Below are positions 1 through 8,791 of a DNA stretch of 64,000 nucleotides, piece by piece. Numbering within the stretch: the stretch's first letter is position 1; each line of letters starts with the position of its first letter. Below the pieces are notes generated by a model, which saw nothing but the letters and a program-made list of their open reading frames with translations, was not told the DNA's origin and did not search any database. The stretch comes from Flavobacteriaceae bacterium CRH (GTDB lineage Bacteria > Bacteroidota > Bacteroidia > Flavobacteriales > Flavobacteriaceae): positions 32,329 to 96,328 of the forward strand of contig LMAJ01000019.1 in the NCBI GenBank assembly GCA_001507425.1, read 5' to 3'. Made by a program: the position numbers and the translations under genes.

Positions 1-207
1 GTACAAACGTGCAGGAAAAACTTTTGTATTATTAAGAATTAAAACGTCTCCGTCATCAAAATAATTGATAACATCTTTAAACATTTTATGTTCGATAGTT
101 TGTTTTGCGCGGTCGATTACCATTAAACGAGATTCATCTCTGTTTTCTGCCGGGAATTCTGCTAAAAGTTCTTTTGGTAAATTAAATTGAAAATGTGATA
201 ATTTCAT
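1..207 (-). CDS. queA: tRNA ribosyltransferase-isomerase QueA, N-terminal part (cut by window edge)
   Basis: QueA transfers and isomerises the ribose of S-adenosylmethionine onto 7-aminomethyl-7-deazaguanine at tRNA position 34, giving epoxyqueuosine in queuosine synthesis. Only the first 69 residues lie in the window, of about 345 expected. The start is the ATG at 207. The translation contains DESRLMVIDR and LILNNTKVFPARL, which match the conserved QueA N-terminus (PRDxSRLLVLDR and LLVxNDTRVIPARL). The gene is transcribed leftward out of the window. It lies about 300 bases beyond the end of aroA, with an aroA terminator between them, so it probably has its own promoter. The identification rests on these two motifs. 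Confidence 0.9.
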   Translation of the reverse strand, partial: MKLSHFQFNLPKELLAEFPAENRDESRLMVIDRAKQTIEHKMFKDVINYFDDGDVLILNNTKVFPARLY

Positions 208-373
208 ATTTGAATTGTTGATTTTAAAGTGTAGATCTTAGATTTTATATCTAAAATTATAAATCGTGTGCAAATATACGATTGTGAGATAGGCGTTGTC
301 AAGTGTTTTGACGTTTATTTTCAAAAGTCGTTGATTTAGTGGCGTTTCAACAACATCAAAAAACGTTTTTTTC

Positions 374-515
374 ACCATATAAGTTATATAAGTTCATTTA
401 AGTTGAGTTTATTGTTTTGTCAAATGAAAAAAAACTCAAAAGCCTTCAGTTAAAAACTGAAGGCTTTTCAAATTATGCTCATTTTAGTTAAATGAACTTA
501 TATAACTTATATGGT
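374..515. repeat. 27-bp perfect inverted repeat pair (family A)
   Basis: The arms at 374-400 and 489-515 are exact reverse complements over 27 bases. Their core is AAGTTATATAAGTTCATTTA. They bracket the aroA terminator in the 315-base gap between queA and aroA. Related arms occur at 24311-24332/24365-24386 and 44949-44960/45074-45103, with a weak single copy near 10047-10073. Apart from the terminator, nothing else is recognised in this gap. Confidence 0.9.
438..468 (-). terminator. Intrinsic terminator after aroA
   Basis: A 13-base stem (438-450 with 456-468, core AGCCTTCAGT/ACTGAAGGCT) with a 5-base loop lies 55 bases past the aroA stop. It is flanked by A-runs on the left, which are T-runs on the minus strand. 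Confidence 0.85.
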
Positions 516-522
516 TAAATCT

Positions 523-1752
523 TTACAATTCTGAAATTTGGAAATTCAATTCTTTTAAATCATTCCAAAAATCCGGATATGATTTAGAAACTACTTCTGC
601 ATCTTCAATAATTATAGGAACTTTAATTGCCAATGGTGCAAATGCCATTGCCATGCGGTGATCATTGTAAGTCCCAATTTTTATATTGTGATTTATATTT
701 TGTGAAGTTACCAAAGTCAAAGAATCATTGGTTACTGAAATATTCGCACCCAATTTTGTCAATTCGATTCTAAGTGCTTCAAGTCGATCAGTTTCTTTAA
801 TTTTTAGAGTGTGAAGCCCTGTTAAATGACATCCAATTCCTAAACCTAAACATGTTACTACAATGGTTTGTGCAATATCCGGCGTATTGTTTAATTCGAA
901 ATTTACAGTTTCATAGTTAAAATTTGGTTGTTTCACCAACGTCATTTTGTTATTTTGAAATGTCGTTTTAACTCCCAATTTTTCATAAAGAGAAACTAAT
1001 TCAGAATCTCCCTGCAGACTGTTTTCTTTGTAACTGCTTAAAGTGATCGTTGCAGCATCGGCCAAAGCCACTAAACTGAAAAAGTATGATGCTGAACTCC
1101 AGTCAGATTCTACAACCATTTCTTTTGAAGGTACAGTTTCTTTTGGAAATACTTTTATCACGTTTCCTTCAAAACTGGTTTTAATATCTAAATCTGTCAG
1201 CAAAGCCAATGTCATTTTGATATATGGAATTGAAGTGATTTCGCCTTCTAAAGTCAACTCTAAACCATTTTCTAATTTTGAAGCCACAAGTAAAAGTGCT
1301 GATATGTATTGACTGCTTACATTGGCTGCCAAAGTTACTTTTGAAGCGGTAACTTTTTTCCCTTTGATTCGAATTGGCGGATAACCTTCTTCTTTTTCAT
1401 AAGAGATTTCAACTCCTAATTGTCCTAAAGCTTCAACTAAAATTTTTATTGGGCGTTCCTGCATTCTTTTTGAGCCTGTCATAATCACTTCGCAACCTTC
1501 ATTTACAGCAAAATAAGCTGTTAAAAAACGCATTGCAGTTCCCGCGTGGTGAATGTCTACGATTTCTTCATTTCCAATTAATGCTTTTTGCATTACCTCG
1601 CTGTCATCAGAGTTTGAAGTATTGGCAAGTGTAATATTTGGAAACAAAGCCTTTAGTAATAATAAACGATTGGTTTCGCTTTTTGAGCCTGTAATATTTA
1701 ATTGTGAATTATCAATGGTGAATTGTGAATTCGTGCTTAATTTTAAATTCAT
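523..1752 (-). CDS. aroA: 3-phosphoshikimate 1-carboxyvinyltransferase (EPSP synthase)
   Basis: This 409-residue enzyme condenses shikimate-3-phosphate with phosphoenolpyruvate in the shikimate pathway (cytosol). Visible signatures are GSKSETNR (22-29, with Lys24), AGTAMRF (70-76), KETDRLEAL and NDHRMAMAF (363-371, catalytic Asp-His-Arg region). The length is near the family norm of about 410-440. It ends a leftward gene series with the MazG-type gene and the DUF3857 trio. Two oddities are visible. The position equal to E. coli Pro101, right after GTAMR, is Phe76. Residues 8-19 are encoded by a copy of an intergenic AT-rich repeat (see the repeat at 1699-1854). Function is secure; the exact start is probable. 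Confidence 0.97.
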   Translation of the reverse strand: MNLKLSTNSQFTIDNSQLNITGSKSETNRLLLLKALFPNITLANTSNSDDSEVMQKALIGNEEIVDIHHAGTAMRFLTAYFAVNEGCEVIMTGSKRMQERPIKILVEALGQLGVEISYEKEEGYPPIRIKGKKVTASKVTLAANVSSQYISALLLVASKLENGLELTLEGEITSIPYIKMTLALLTDLDIKTSFEGNVIKVFPKETVPSKEMVVESDWSSASYFFSLVALADAATITLSSYKENSLQGDSELVSLYEKLGVKTTFQNNKMTLVKQPNFNYETVNFELNNTPDIAQTIVVTCLGLGIGCHLTGLHTLKIKETDRLEALRIELTKLGANISVTNDSLTLVTSQNINHNIKIGTYNDHRMAMAFAPLAIKVPIIIEDAEVVSKSYPDFWNDLKELNFQISEL

Positions 1753-1854
1753 GATCTTAATTATGAGTTGCGAATTATGAGTAATTTAATTCGAGCCCGC
1801 AATTTACCACTCCTCATTCATAATTCAAAATTCACCATTGATATTTCACAATTA
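1699..1854. repeat. 33-bp inverted repeat that enters the aroA coding start
   Basis: Bases 1699-1731 and 1822-1854 are reverse complements with 31 of 33 positions matching (core AATTCACCATTGATA). The left arm codes for residues 8-19 of AroA. The right arm lies in the gap before the MazG-type gene and just enters its stop end. The sequence is built of AATTCA/CAATT words like other spacer repeats here. Confidence 0.8.
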
Positions 1855-2178
1855 TTTCAATTTATCGTTGTTTTTGTGACGATCTTTATCTCTAACCGAT
1901 TTCAAGTCCATTTTTTTATCAAAAGCGGCTTGTAAATCAATTCCCGTTTGATTCGCCAGACATAAAACTACAAAGACGACATCGGCCAGTTCTTCGCCCA
2001 AATCTTTGTTTTTATCACTTTCTTTTTCTGATTGTTCGCCATATCTGCGTGCAATAATTCGGGCCACTTCCCCTACTTCTTCTGTAAGTTGTGCCATATT
2101 GGTTAATTCGTTAAAATAACGAACTCCGTGTTCTTTTATCCAGGTATCTACGTCTAGTTGGGCATTTTTCAAATCCAT
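1852..2178 (-). CDS. MazG-type nucleotide pyrophosphohydrolase
   Basis: A 108-residue all-alpha NTP pyrophosphatase of the MazG/dUTPase-like superfamily. Enzymes of this group hydrolyse (d)NTPs to NMP and pyrophosphate with Mg2+ held by an ExxE...ExxD set. Here EEVGE (about 33-37) and EELADV (about 62-67) supply the acidic residues. It has a single domain, shorter than full MazG (about 260), and is close in length to house-cleaning members. The start lies 2 bases after the stop of the upstream DUF3857 gene, so it is surely co-transcribed and perhaps translationally coupled. The substrate cannot be read from sequence. Confidence 0.85.
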   Translation of the reverse strand: MDLKNAQLDVDTWIKEHGVRYFNELTNMAQLTEEVGEVARIIARRYGEQSEKESDKNKDLGEELADVVFVVLCLANQTGIDLQAAFDKKMDLKSVRDKDRHKNNDKLK

Positions 2179-2180
2179 CG

Positions 2181-4154
2181 TTATATTTTTTTAAGGACAA
2201 TTTTTTCATTTTGACTAACGATTATCTTCTGAAAAAACTCTTTCAGCATATCGTAGTCGCTCGCTACAAAAATAGCTTTGTTTATTCCTTTTGTCACCTG
2301 AATTTGTATTTTATTTTCTTCGGCAATCATATTCATTATATAAGAGGCATCTTTGTTTTCAGTGCTGATGCGCATTGGTTTTGGCATCGATTCGATAACA
2401 TAACCATCCGGAATTTCAAAGAAAACATTATAAGTATTCTGATCAGGATATCCAAAATAAATAGGCATTTGTCGTTCTTCCTGAACTAGTGGATTTGTAA
2501 TGTCTGTAAAGAATAATAATGGTTTTAAAAATATTTTTCCCTCAATAACATCATAGGAATTATCAGATGTAAAACTAAATTTTTCAACTATTGGTTTTGA
2601 TAAATCCTCACTTTTATTTTCTAATGAATAGTCTTTGATTTGTATTTTATTCAAATCATTTTCTAATTTTTCAAGATAAGCATCTTCATTATTATCGCTT
2701 GATTTTAATTCTCTAAATTGAAGTGCTGAATAATCTGCTCTTCGAATTCTTACCTGTCCTTCAATTTTTCTTAAATCAGGATTTATAGTAGCTGTTATTG
2801 TATAATTGGCTTTTGATGGCGTTTCCGGAATGAGTTCAATTTCCTGAGAGGAACCATCTGCTTTTATTAATCTTCCTTTCCAGTTCAATAGGTTTAATGG
2901 CAAAACATTTGGTGTTGTAAACTTGTTTGTTGCGTCTAATAATACCTTCTTTCCATCGATTTCTGCAGCCGCAATAACATAATTAAAAACGGTTCGGTTT
3001 GGAAATACCGGAACTCCGTTTTCAAGTGTACTAACTAAAACCGGGCTTACTTCGATCCCTGCATTTTTTAGCATCGAAATCAGAATAAAATTTATTTCGG
3101 CAGCATTTCCTGTTTTTGCTTCATATGCTTTTTTAACTCCTTTATCTACGAAATATGCTTTTTCTTTATTCCAGTTCATTCTGTTTTGAACAAACTTAAA
3201 AATTGCGTTTAATCTTTCTGAAGGCAGATTTGCATTTGGCAACAAGGTTTTTAAATCATCTGAATAATAATTTTTAAGTTTAAGTTCTTTTCCAAAACTA
3301 TCATTTTCATAAATACTTTTGGCAACGCCGTCCCATGTTTTTGTTAAATCTACAACGGGTTGTTGTGGAAATCTCTTTCTTTCCAGTTCATTTTGTATAG
3401 ATCCCGAGTGATTGCTTATGTTGTCTACAAATCTTTCTTTCTTTAGTGCCGGAATATTTTCAGAGGTGTACAAACTATTTATCTGTTTGTAACCAGTAGC
3501 AAATATTTGTTTGCTTTCGACTATTTCGCTGCTTGAGGTAATATTTAATTGGCCAATAAGTATCGTTTTATAAATAAGAAATTCAGGAATCTCTGTTTTA
3601 TACTCAAAATAATTAACCGGAATATCATATTGAAAATCAAAATCAGGAAGTCGAACTACATTTTGTGATTTTACTACATATTTAAATTCTATAACGGAGC
3701 CTACTTTTACATTTGGTAAAGTAATGGTCGCCTGGTTCCAGTATTTATTTACTTTGTTATTAAAAATACCTTCTCTGGTTATTTTTGTTTTTGCAATAGC
3801 GCCGTTTTCAAGATTATAAGTTACAGCAGTTGAAAAACTCACATTATCGTCATTCAAATTTCCGTATCCTACATAGTAAGAAACTCTATGGTTTGCCCAA
3901 CTAAGACCTTCTTTTTTATAAATTTTAATTTTAAATTCATAAACATGGTTAGCGGTAAAACCCCTTCCTTCACTGTAGGTAAAGAAAGTTTTTCCTTTTT
4001 TAAATAAAATTGTGGCCGGAGCTGTAGTATCTTTTGTGTTTACTTTTTCTTGTAATTCTTCAATTGTTACTTTATCTAATTCATAATTTTGAGCGCTAAC
4101 TTTTGAAATATTTACAAGTAAAAAAGCAACTAGTACTAAACTCTTAAACCTCAT
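2181..4154 (-). CDS. DUF3857/transglutaminase-like exported protein, Cys-less (third of trio)
   Basis: 657 residues with a signal peptide (positively charged start, Leu/Val core, SAQ at about 20-22). A DUF3857 N-terminal half is followed by a transglutaminase-like fold and a DUF3858-like C-terminus. The segment matching the transglutaminase active-site Cys reads GNAAEIN, so the Cys is replaced, and the His region reads FNYVIA. The Asp of LLDATNKF is kept. It is closely related to the next gene upstream (4157-6181), with shared GNA/GNV, PVLVST, FPNRT and LNWKGRLI blocks, so the two are tandem duplicates. It is probably periplasmic. The function is unknown; a non-catalytic scaffold or binding role is inferred from the lost Cys. 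Confidence 0.85.
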   Translation of the reverse strand: MRFKSLVLVAFLLVNISKVSAQNYELDKVTIEELQEKVNTKDTTAPATILFKKGKTFFTYSEGRGFTANHVYEFKIKIYKKEGLSWANHRVSYYVGYGNLNDDNVSFSTAVTYNLENGAIAKTKITREGIFNNKVNKYWNQATITLPNVKVGSVIEFKYVVKSQNVVRLPDFDFQYDIPVNYFEYKTEIPEFLIYKTILIGQLNITSSSEIVESKQIFATGYKQINSLYTSENIPALKKERFVDNISNHSGSIQNELERKRFPQQPVVDLTKTWDGVAKSIYENDSFGKELKLKNYYSDDLKTLLPNANLPSERLNAIFKFVQNRMNWNKEKAYFVDKGVKKAYEAKTGNAAEINFILISMLKNAGIEVSPVLVSTLENGVPVFPNRTVFNYVIAAAEIDGKKVLLDATNKFTTPNVLPLNLLNWKGRLIKADGSSQEIELIPETPSKANYTITATINPDLRKIEGQVRIRRADYSALQFRELKSSDNNEDAYLEKLENDLNKIQIKDYSLENKSEDLSKPIVEKFSFTSDNSYDVIEGKIFLKPLLFFTDITNPLVQEERQMPIYFGYPDQNTYNVFFEIPDGYVIESMPKPMRISTENKDASYIMNMIAEENKIQIQVTKGINKAIFVASDYDMLKEFFQKIIVSQNEKIVLKKI

Positions 4155-4156
4155 AA

Positions 4157-6181
4157 TTATATTCTTTTTAAAACTATTTTTTCTGTTTCTTTTGCAATCA
4201 TTGCTTTGTAATATTCCTTTAGCATTTCGTATTTGTCTGTTCCAACAATCGCATCGTTAATTTGGTGTGAGACGCTCAATTGAAGTATGTTTCCGTTTGC
4301 TGCAATATTAAATTTAAAAGTTCCTAAATTATCTTCCATAGCAAGTATAGCCGGAGTTGGCAATGTTTCTACCGAAAAACCTTCCGGTATCTCAATTGTA
4401 ATATTGTATTTATCAGCAAAAGGGAAACCAAAATCTACCGGATATTCACGAACTTCCTGTTTAAACGGATTTTTTTCATTTGTATAAAAAAGCATCGGAT
4501 TAATGTATAATTTCCCCCCTATTACGTCGCATAAATTATTTCCTGTAAATGAATATGTTTCTACAATTGGTAATAAAATATCTTTTTCATTTGTTCTTGA
4601 ATATTCGCTTATTTCAATTTTGTTGTTTCTATTTTCCAATTTTTCCAGATATTCTTCTTCTTTTAAGCCAGAAATATTTCCTCTGGTTATCAAAGCATTA
4701 TAATCTGTATATTGTCTTCTCGTTTTTCCGGTAACTTTACCTTCAGCATTTATACTATAAGTGATAAAAACATTATCTCCTGATAGTTTGCTTGGCATTA
4801 AATCAATTTCTTCTGAGGTTCCGTCTTTTCTAATTAATCTTCCCTGCCAGTTCAATGCTCTTAAAGGTAAAATATTAGGTATCGAAAATTTATCTGTCGC
4901 ATCTAGCAAAACAGTGCCATTTGGAGTTTCAACTGCGGCAATAACATAATTAAAAGCTGTTCTGTTAGGAAACAAAGATATTCCGTTTGATCTGGTACTT
5001 ACTAAAACCGGATTTGCATTTAGTCCCGAATAACGTAACATTGCCGTAAGCATCAAATTGATATCGCCAACATTTCCTGATTTTTCTTTATAGGCTTTTT
5101 TTACACCGTTATCACAATCATAACCATAATATCCGTTCCATTTTACACTGGATTTAGCATGATTTAAAATAGCGATAATTTTTTCTTCAGGCGTATCTTT
5201 ACCTGCTAAAATTACTTTTAAATCATTCTCAAAATAACCTGTTTTATTTAATTCAGGGCCAAAAGTATCATAATCATAAATTGTTTTTGCAACTGAATTC
5301 CAGTCTGCAGAGAATAGTTTCATCGGTTCGTTAGGAAACTGCACCATCGATAATTCATGCTGAATACTAGAAGTGTAGTTATCAATATTATTTACAAAAG
5401 ATTCCTCTTTCATTGCCGGGAAGTTCTCGCCTACATATGTAGTTTGAGTTTCCTTATAATCTATCTTATCCTGAGAAAACTCCGTTCTGGTAGCTCCACC
5501 TCCAAATCCACCTGTAGAATATCGTTCTTTAGAATTTAACAAAATTGTTTTACTGTTTTTTACAATTGTAACCTTAGGAAAAATATAACCTTTTTGCCTA
5601 GGGTTATAAGTATAATATTCCGGCACATAAGTTACAAATTCAGAATAATTTACAGGAATACTGGTTTGAAAATCCCATTCTCTGATCATTCTTGAAGGGC
5701 TTCTGATACTGTATTTAAATTCGACAACAGAACCTTCTTTTACATTTGGCATTGTAATTTTTTTTTGCCCTCTGTATTTATCTACTACTTCATCAAATAT
5801 CCCTTCACTTTTTAGTTTTGTTTTTTCTATTTTACCACCAACAAGATTATAAGTAACGGCATCCGAAAAAGATAATTTTTCAGACAAGTTACTGTTATTA
5901 GCATACCAAACATTATGATTTGCCCAGTTGTAACCTTCTTTTGTATATATTTTTATTCTTGTTTCTACTTCAGTAACAGTCATAAAACCATCGTTTTGAC
6001 TGTATTCAATTCTGGAGCTTCCTTTTTTGTACAATATTGCAGCATCAGCGGCCGTATCTTTTGGATGCACTTTTTCCTGCAATTCTGCAATTGATACTTT
6101 TCCTAGTTTAAATTCCTGTGCCGTTATGTTTGAAACAAATAGCAACAAAATAAACAGACAAAATGGTTTGAAAATTTTCAT
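4157..6181 (-). CDS. DUF3857/transglutaminase-like exported protein, Cys-less (second of trio)
   Basis: 674 residues with a signal peptide ending near TAQ (20-22). The domain order is as in its neighbour: DUF3857, transglutaminase-like core, DUF3858-like end. The core reads KSGNVGDIN where catalytic members have GDCK, so the nucleophilic Cys is absent. FNYVIA and LLDATDKF follow. A Gly-rich insert (GGFGGGATR, about 223-231) is absent from the downstream copy. The gene lies 2 bases before the next copy and 33 bases after the third paralogue. The function is not known; the family is common in Bacteroidota, often in such tandem sets. Confidence 0.85.
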   Translation of the reverse strand: MKIFKPFCLFILLLFVSNITAQEFKLGKVSIAELQEKVHPKDTAADAAILYKKGSSRIEYSQNDGFMTVTEVETRIKIYTKEGYNWANHNVWYANNSNLSEKLSFSDAVTYNLVGGKIEKTKLKSEGIFDEVVDKYRGQKKITMPNVKEGSVVEFKYSIRSPSRMIREWDFQTSIPVNYSEFVTYVPEYYTYNPRQKGYIFPKVTIVKNSKTILLNSKERYSTGGFGGGATRTEFSQDKIDYKETQTTYVGENFPAMKEESFVNNIDNYTSSIQHELSMVQFPNEPMKLFSADWNSVAKTIYDYDTFGPELNKTGYFENDLKVILAGKDTPEEKIIAILNHAKSSVKWNGYYGYDCDNGVKKAYKEKSGNVGDINLMLTAMLRYSGLNANPVLVSTRSNGISLFPNRTAFNYVIAAVETPNGTVLLDATDKFSIPNILPLRALNWQGRLIRKDGTSEEIDLMPSKLSGDNVFITYSINAEGKVTGKTRRQYTDYNALITRGNISGLKEEEYLEKLENRNNKIEISEYSRTNEKDILLPIVETYSFTGNNLCDVIGGKLYINPMLFYTNEKNPFKQEVREYPVDFGFPFADKYNITIEIPEGFSVETLPTPAILAMEDNLGTFKFNIAANGNILQLSVSHQINDAIVGTDKYEMLKEYYKAMIAKETEKIVLKRI

Positions 6182-6214
6182 TGGTGAATGGTTTGGTTGA
6201 TTCTTATTAGTTTT

Positions 6215-8122
6215 TTAGTTTTTGGTAAGGATAATTTTGGCATTATCGTTTCTTGAAACTTGTTCCATAAAAAGGCGATAATCATCATATTCCTTATTTG
6301 AATATTTCCCTTTATTTAAAAACATCGAGCGTTTATAAATCAGTTTATTATTTTCCTTTTTGATGATTTCGGTTTTGTACTCTCCAAATTTTCCTTTTAA
6401 TTCATAGTTAGAGGGTAAAAATTCTATAGAAAACCCTGCCGGTAAATTAATTTCAATTTCGTCAGTATCTAAATAACCTCGCTGAATCTGAAATGGATTT
6501 TTTCGGTTTCTGATTCGCTTAACATTTCCAGCATCTTGATTGAAAGCGTCTATCGAAAAAATCAATTTATTGGCAGAAATTGTAGCGTAATTTACAGCAC
6601 TCAATTGAACATTTTCTGTAAAACGAATACTTTCTTTATCATTTAAAAAACTTATTTTTCCAAGTTTGAGGTTATTAATTCTATTCCAATATTCTTTATA
6701 GTGTCGCTCTTTTTCTGTAGGCTGCATGCTTTCTATTCTAGCTTTTGAGCTGTATTGTGAACCTTCTGAAATTATAGAAAGTGATCCTGAAAAATCTCCT
6801 TTTTCATCTATGGTATAAATTCCTTTATCGATTTGGGTATTGCCGGTGTCAGCATAAATTTTAGTCCTGACAATTTCTCCACCTTCAGGTTTAATGATCA
6901 AAACATCTCTATCATCCGTAAAAGTGCCCTGATATCCAAAAGGATCATCCTGACTTGTACATTCCAGCCACGTGTAATGATTCCCGCTCGGGATTGATAA
7001 AATCATATGGTTTCCCTGCATCGAAACAAAATCAGATTCGATATTTGTCTTATAAGGATCTCCAAACAAAACGGTATTGTACGACGGCACATCAACTGCT
7101 TGCAAAAGCGCTTTTGTATAATTTGTCAATGCTTTACAATCGCCATAACCCAAACGGTCAACATCTGCAGCCAACATGGGTTTCCAACCTCCTATTCCAA
7201 CCTGAATGCTCACATATCTTGATTTTTTCTGTACAAAGTCATAAACCAGTTTTGCCTTTTTTATAGGATCTTTTTCATCTCCAACAATGGTTCTGATTTT
7301 TACTTTTGTTTCTTCTGGTAAATCTGTTGTCCCTGCTAATATTTTTTCAGAATACCATTTCCCAAAATCAGTCCAATTTGCAGCTGTCCCGTCAACACCT
7401 TCAAGATGAAAACGTTCTAAGCCCATCATTACCTTTGGAAATAGATCTTTATATGACGGACTATAATCTTCTTGTTTCTGTGCTAAAATATTCGAAGCAA
7501 CATAAGACAGTTGTGTATTTGTATCTGTTATTTTTTTAATGTTGAAACCTGAAAATTGAAATTCTTTCTTTTTAAACCCCAGATCATTTGGATAAATAAC
7601 ATTTAAAGAAGATTTCTCGATACTCACAGCAAAGCTTCTCAAAGGCATCCATCTCGGAATAAATGCTGTTGAGGAGGTTTGTACTTCGCTATTAAATTCA
7701 ATTGTAAAAGGATAAGAAATTGGAGTATAATCGAGAAAAACATATCTGCTGTCAGAAAAAAGCGTTCCGCCTCCAACAACACTCTGATCTTTAAAATCTT
7801 TTCTTTTTATTTTCTTTATTTCTTTACCGGAAGCATCGTAGATTATTGCCTCTATATTTTTAACCGAAGTTGATTTGTCATAAAATTCATAAGCTTCTGA
7901 AGCATCAAATCCTTTTTCGTTAAAAACGGTTACAACACGATGGTTTTTTGCATTCATGCTGCGCTGAGATAAAATCGTGATATCAGTCTGATCCAGCCTA
8001 ATCACAGCATTGGCATTTTCTTTAAGGCTATCCGCAATTGAAGCAGCAGGATATTCATTCTTTTGAGCGAAAGTTATAATTGAAAAAAAGCAAAAAATTA
8101 GCGAAAAAAGAAGACTTTTCAT
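6215..8122 (-). CDS. DUF3857 protein with intact transglutaminase-like Cys (first of trio)
   Basis: 635 residues with a signal peptide (FAQ at about 18-20). The N-terminal half is DUF3857. The core reads GYGDCKALTNY (around residue 327), keeping the Cys of the transglutaminase-like catalytic triad. HMILSIPSGNHYTWLECTS follows with candidate His and acidic partners. It is clearly more distant from the other two than they are from each other. It is first in the operon and has its own -7 box upstream. It may be the only member of the trio able to do chemistry such as peptide cleavage or cross-linking in the periplasm. That is inferred from motifs; no substrate is known. Confidence 0.85.
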   Translation of the reverse strand: MKSLLFSLIFCFFSIITFAQKNEYPAASIADSLKENANAVIRLDQTDITILSQRSMNAKNHRVVTVFNEKGFDASEAYEFYDKSTSVKNIEAIIYDASGKEIKKIKRKDFKDQSVVGGGTLFSDSRYVFLDYTPISYPFTIEFNSEVQTSSTAFIPRWMPLRSFAVSIEKSSLNVIYPNDLGFKKKEFQFSGFNIKKITDTNTQLSYVASNILAQKQEDYSPSYKDLFPKVMMGLERFHLEGVDGTAANWTDFGKWYSEKILAGTTDLPEETKVKIRTIVGDEKDPIKKAKLVYDFVQKKSRYVSIQVGIGGWKPMLAADVDRLGYGDCKALTNYTKALLQAVDVPSYNTVLFGDPYKTNIESDFVSMQGNHMILSIPSGNHYTWLECTSQDDPFGYQGTFTDDRDVLIIKPEGGEIVRTKIYADTGNTQIDKGIYTIDEKGDFSGSLSIISEGSQYSSKARIESMQPTEKERHYKEYWNRINNLKLGKISFLNDKESIRFTENVQLSAVNYATISANKLIFSIDAFNQDAGNVKRIRNRKNPFQIQRGYLDTDEIEINLPAGFSIEFLPSNYELKGKFGEYKTEIIKKENNKLIYKRSMFLNKGKYSNKEYDDYRLFMEQVSRNDNAKIILTKN

Positions 8123-8139
8123 TTAATAAGGAATTTCGC

Positions 8140-8147
8140 CAAATATA
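8140..8147 (-). promoter_or_regulatory. -7 promoter box for the DUF3857-MazG-aroA series
   Basis: The minus strand reads TATATTTG, an exact fit to the Bacteroidota -7 box TAnnTTTG. It lies 17 bases before the ATG at 8122. A TTG lies 22 bases further upstream as a possible -33 element. Confidence 0.6.
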
Positions 8148-8186
8148 TATTATTTTTAGAAATCCTTAACAATTGTTTATGTTTTT

Positions 8187-8639
8187 TTATACTCTATTTT
8201 TACTATCCATAATTATGGTTACAGGTCCGTCATTTAACAAGCTGACTTTCATATCAGCACCAAAAATTCCGGTTTGTATTTTTTTATTAAAGTCTTTTTC
8301 TAAAGATTGTACGAATTTCTCATACATCGGAATCGCGACTTCTGGTTTTGAAGCTTTTATGTACGAAGGACGGTTTCCTTTTTTGGTAGAAGCGTGAAGT
8401 GTAAACTGGCTTACTACAATTATATCTCCATCGATATCCTGAACAGAACAGTTCATAACATCATTTTCGTCACCAAAAATTCTCATTTTAATGATTTTCC
8501 CAACTAACCAATCGATGTCTTCCTGAGTGTCTTCATCTTCAATTCCAACTAATACTAATAATCCTTTTTGAATATCAGCAACAATTTTAGAATCGATTGT
8601 TACGGATGCCTGAGAAACTCTTTGGAGAACAACTTTCAT
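8187..8639 (-). CDS. dtd: D-aminoacyl-tRNA deacylase
   Basis: This 150-residue enzyme cleaves D-amino acids (and Gly mischarged on tRNA-Ala) from tRNA, a translation proofreading step in the cytosol. It carries MKVVLQRVSQASV at the start, SQFTLHAST (the SQFTL motif) and NDGPVTI (the GPVT cross-subunit motif with its cis Gly-Pro). The length is typical at 145-150. It follows rsgA on the same strand, but 152 bases of repeat-rich spacer separate them, so co-transcription is uncertain. Confidence 0.96.
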   Translation of the reverse strand: MKVVLQRVSQASVTIDSKIVADIQKGLLVLVGIEDEDTQEDIDWLVGKIIKMRIFGDENDVMNCSVQDIDGDIIVVSQFTLHASTKKGNRPSYIKASKPEVAIPMYEKFVQSLEKDFNKKIQTGIFGADMKVSLLNDGPVTIIMDSKNRV

Positions 8640-8654
8640 AATTTATCTAATGAT

Positions 8655-8791
8655 GTGGTTTTGCCACAGATTACACGATTCAAAAGATTTAAGATCTAAC
8701 GTTAGATGCACTGCAGTGCATCTCTACATTCAAACTTTATCGGCAATTTTTGATTTGGAATTTGGAATTTCTAAATTGGAATTTAAAAAAT
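8655..8791. repeat. Repeat-rich spacer: family D arm, 20-bp palindrome, family E words
   Basis: The spacer holds three different repeat types in a row. At 8660-8673 is a TTTTGCCACAGATT arm, also found at 30399. At 8704-8723 is a perfect 20-base palindrome (AGATGCACTG and its complement). At 8754-8785 is a double TTGGAATTTGGAATTT word, also found near 13412, 59914, 60749, 60850 and 63730. Confidence 0.8.
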
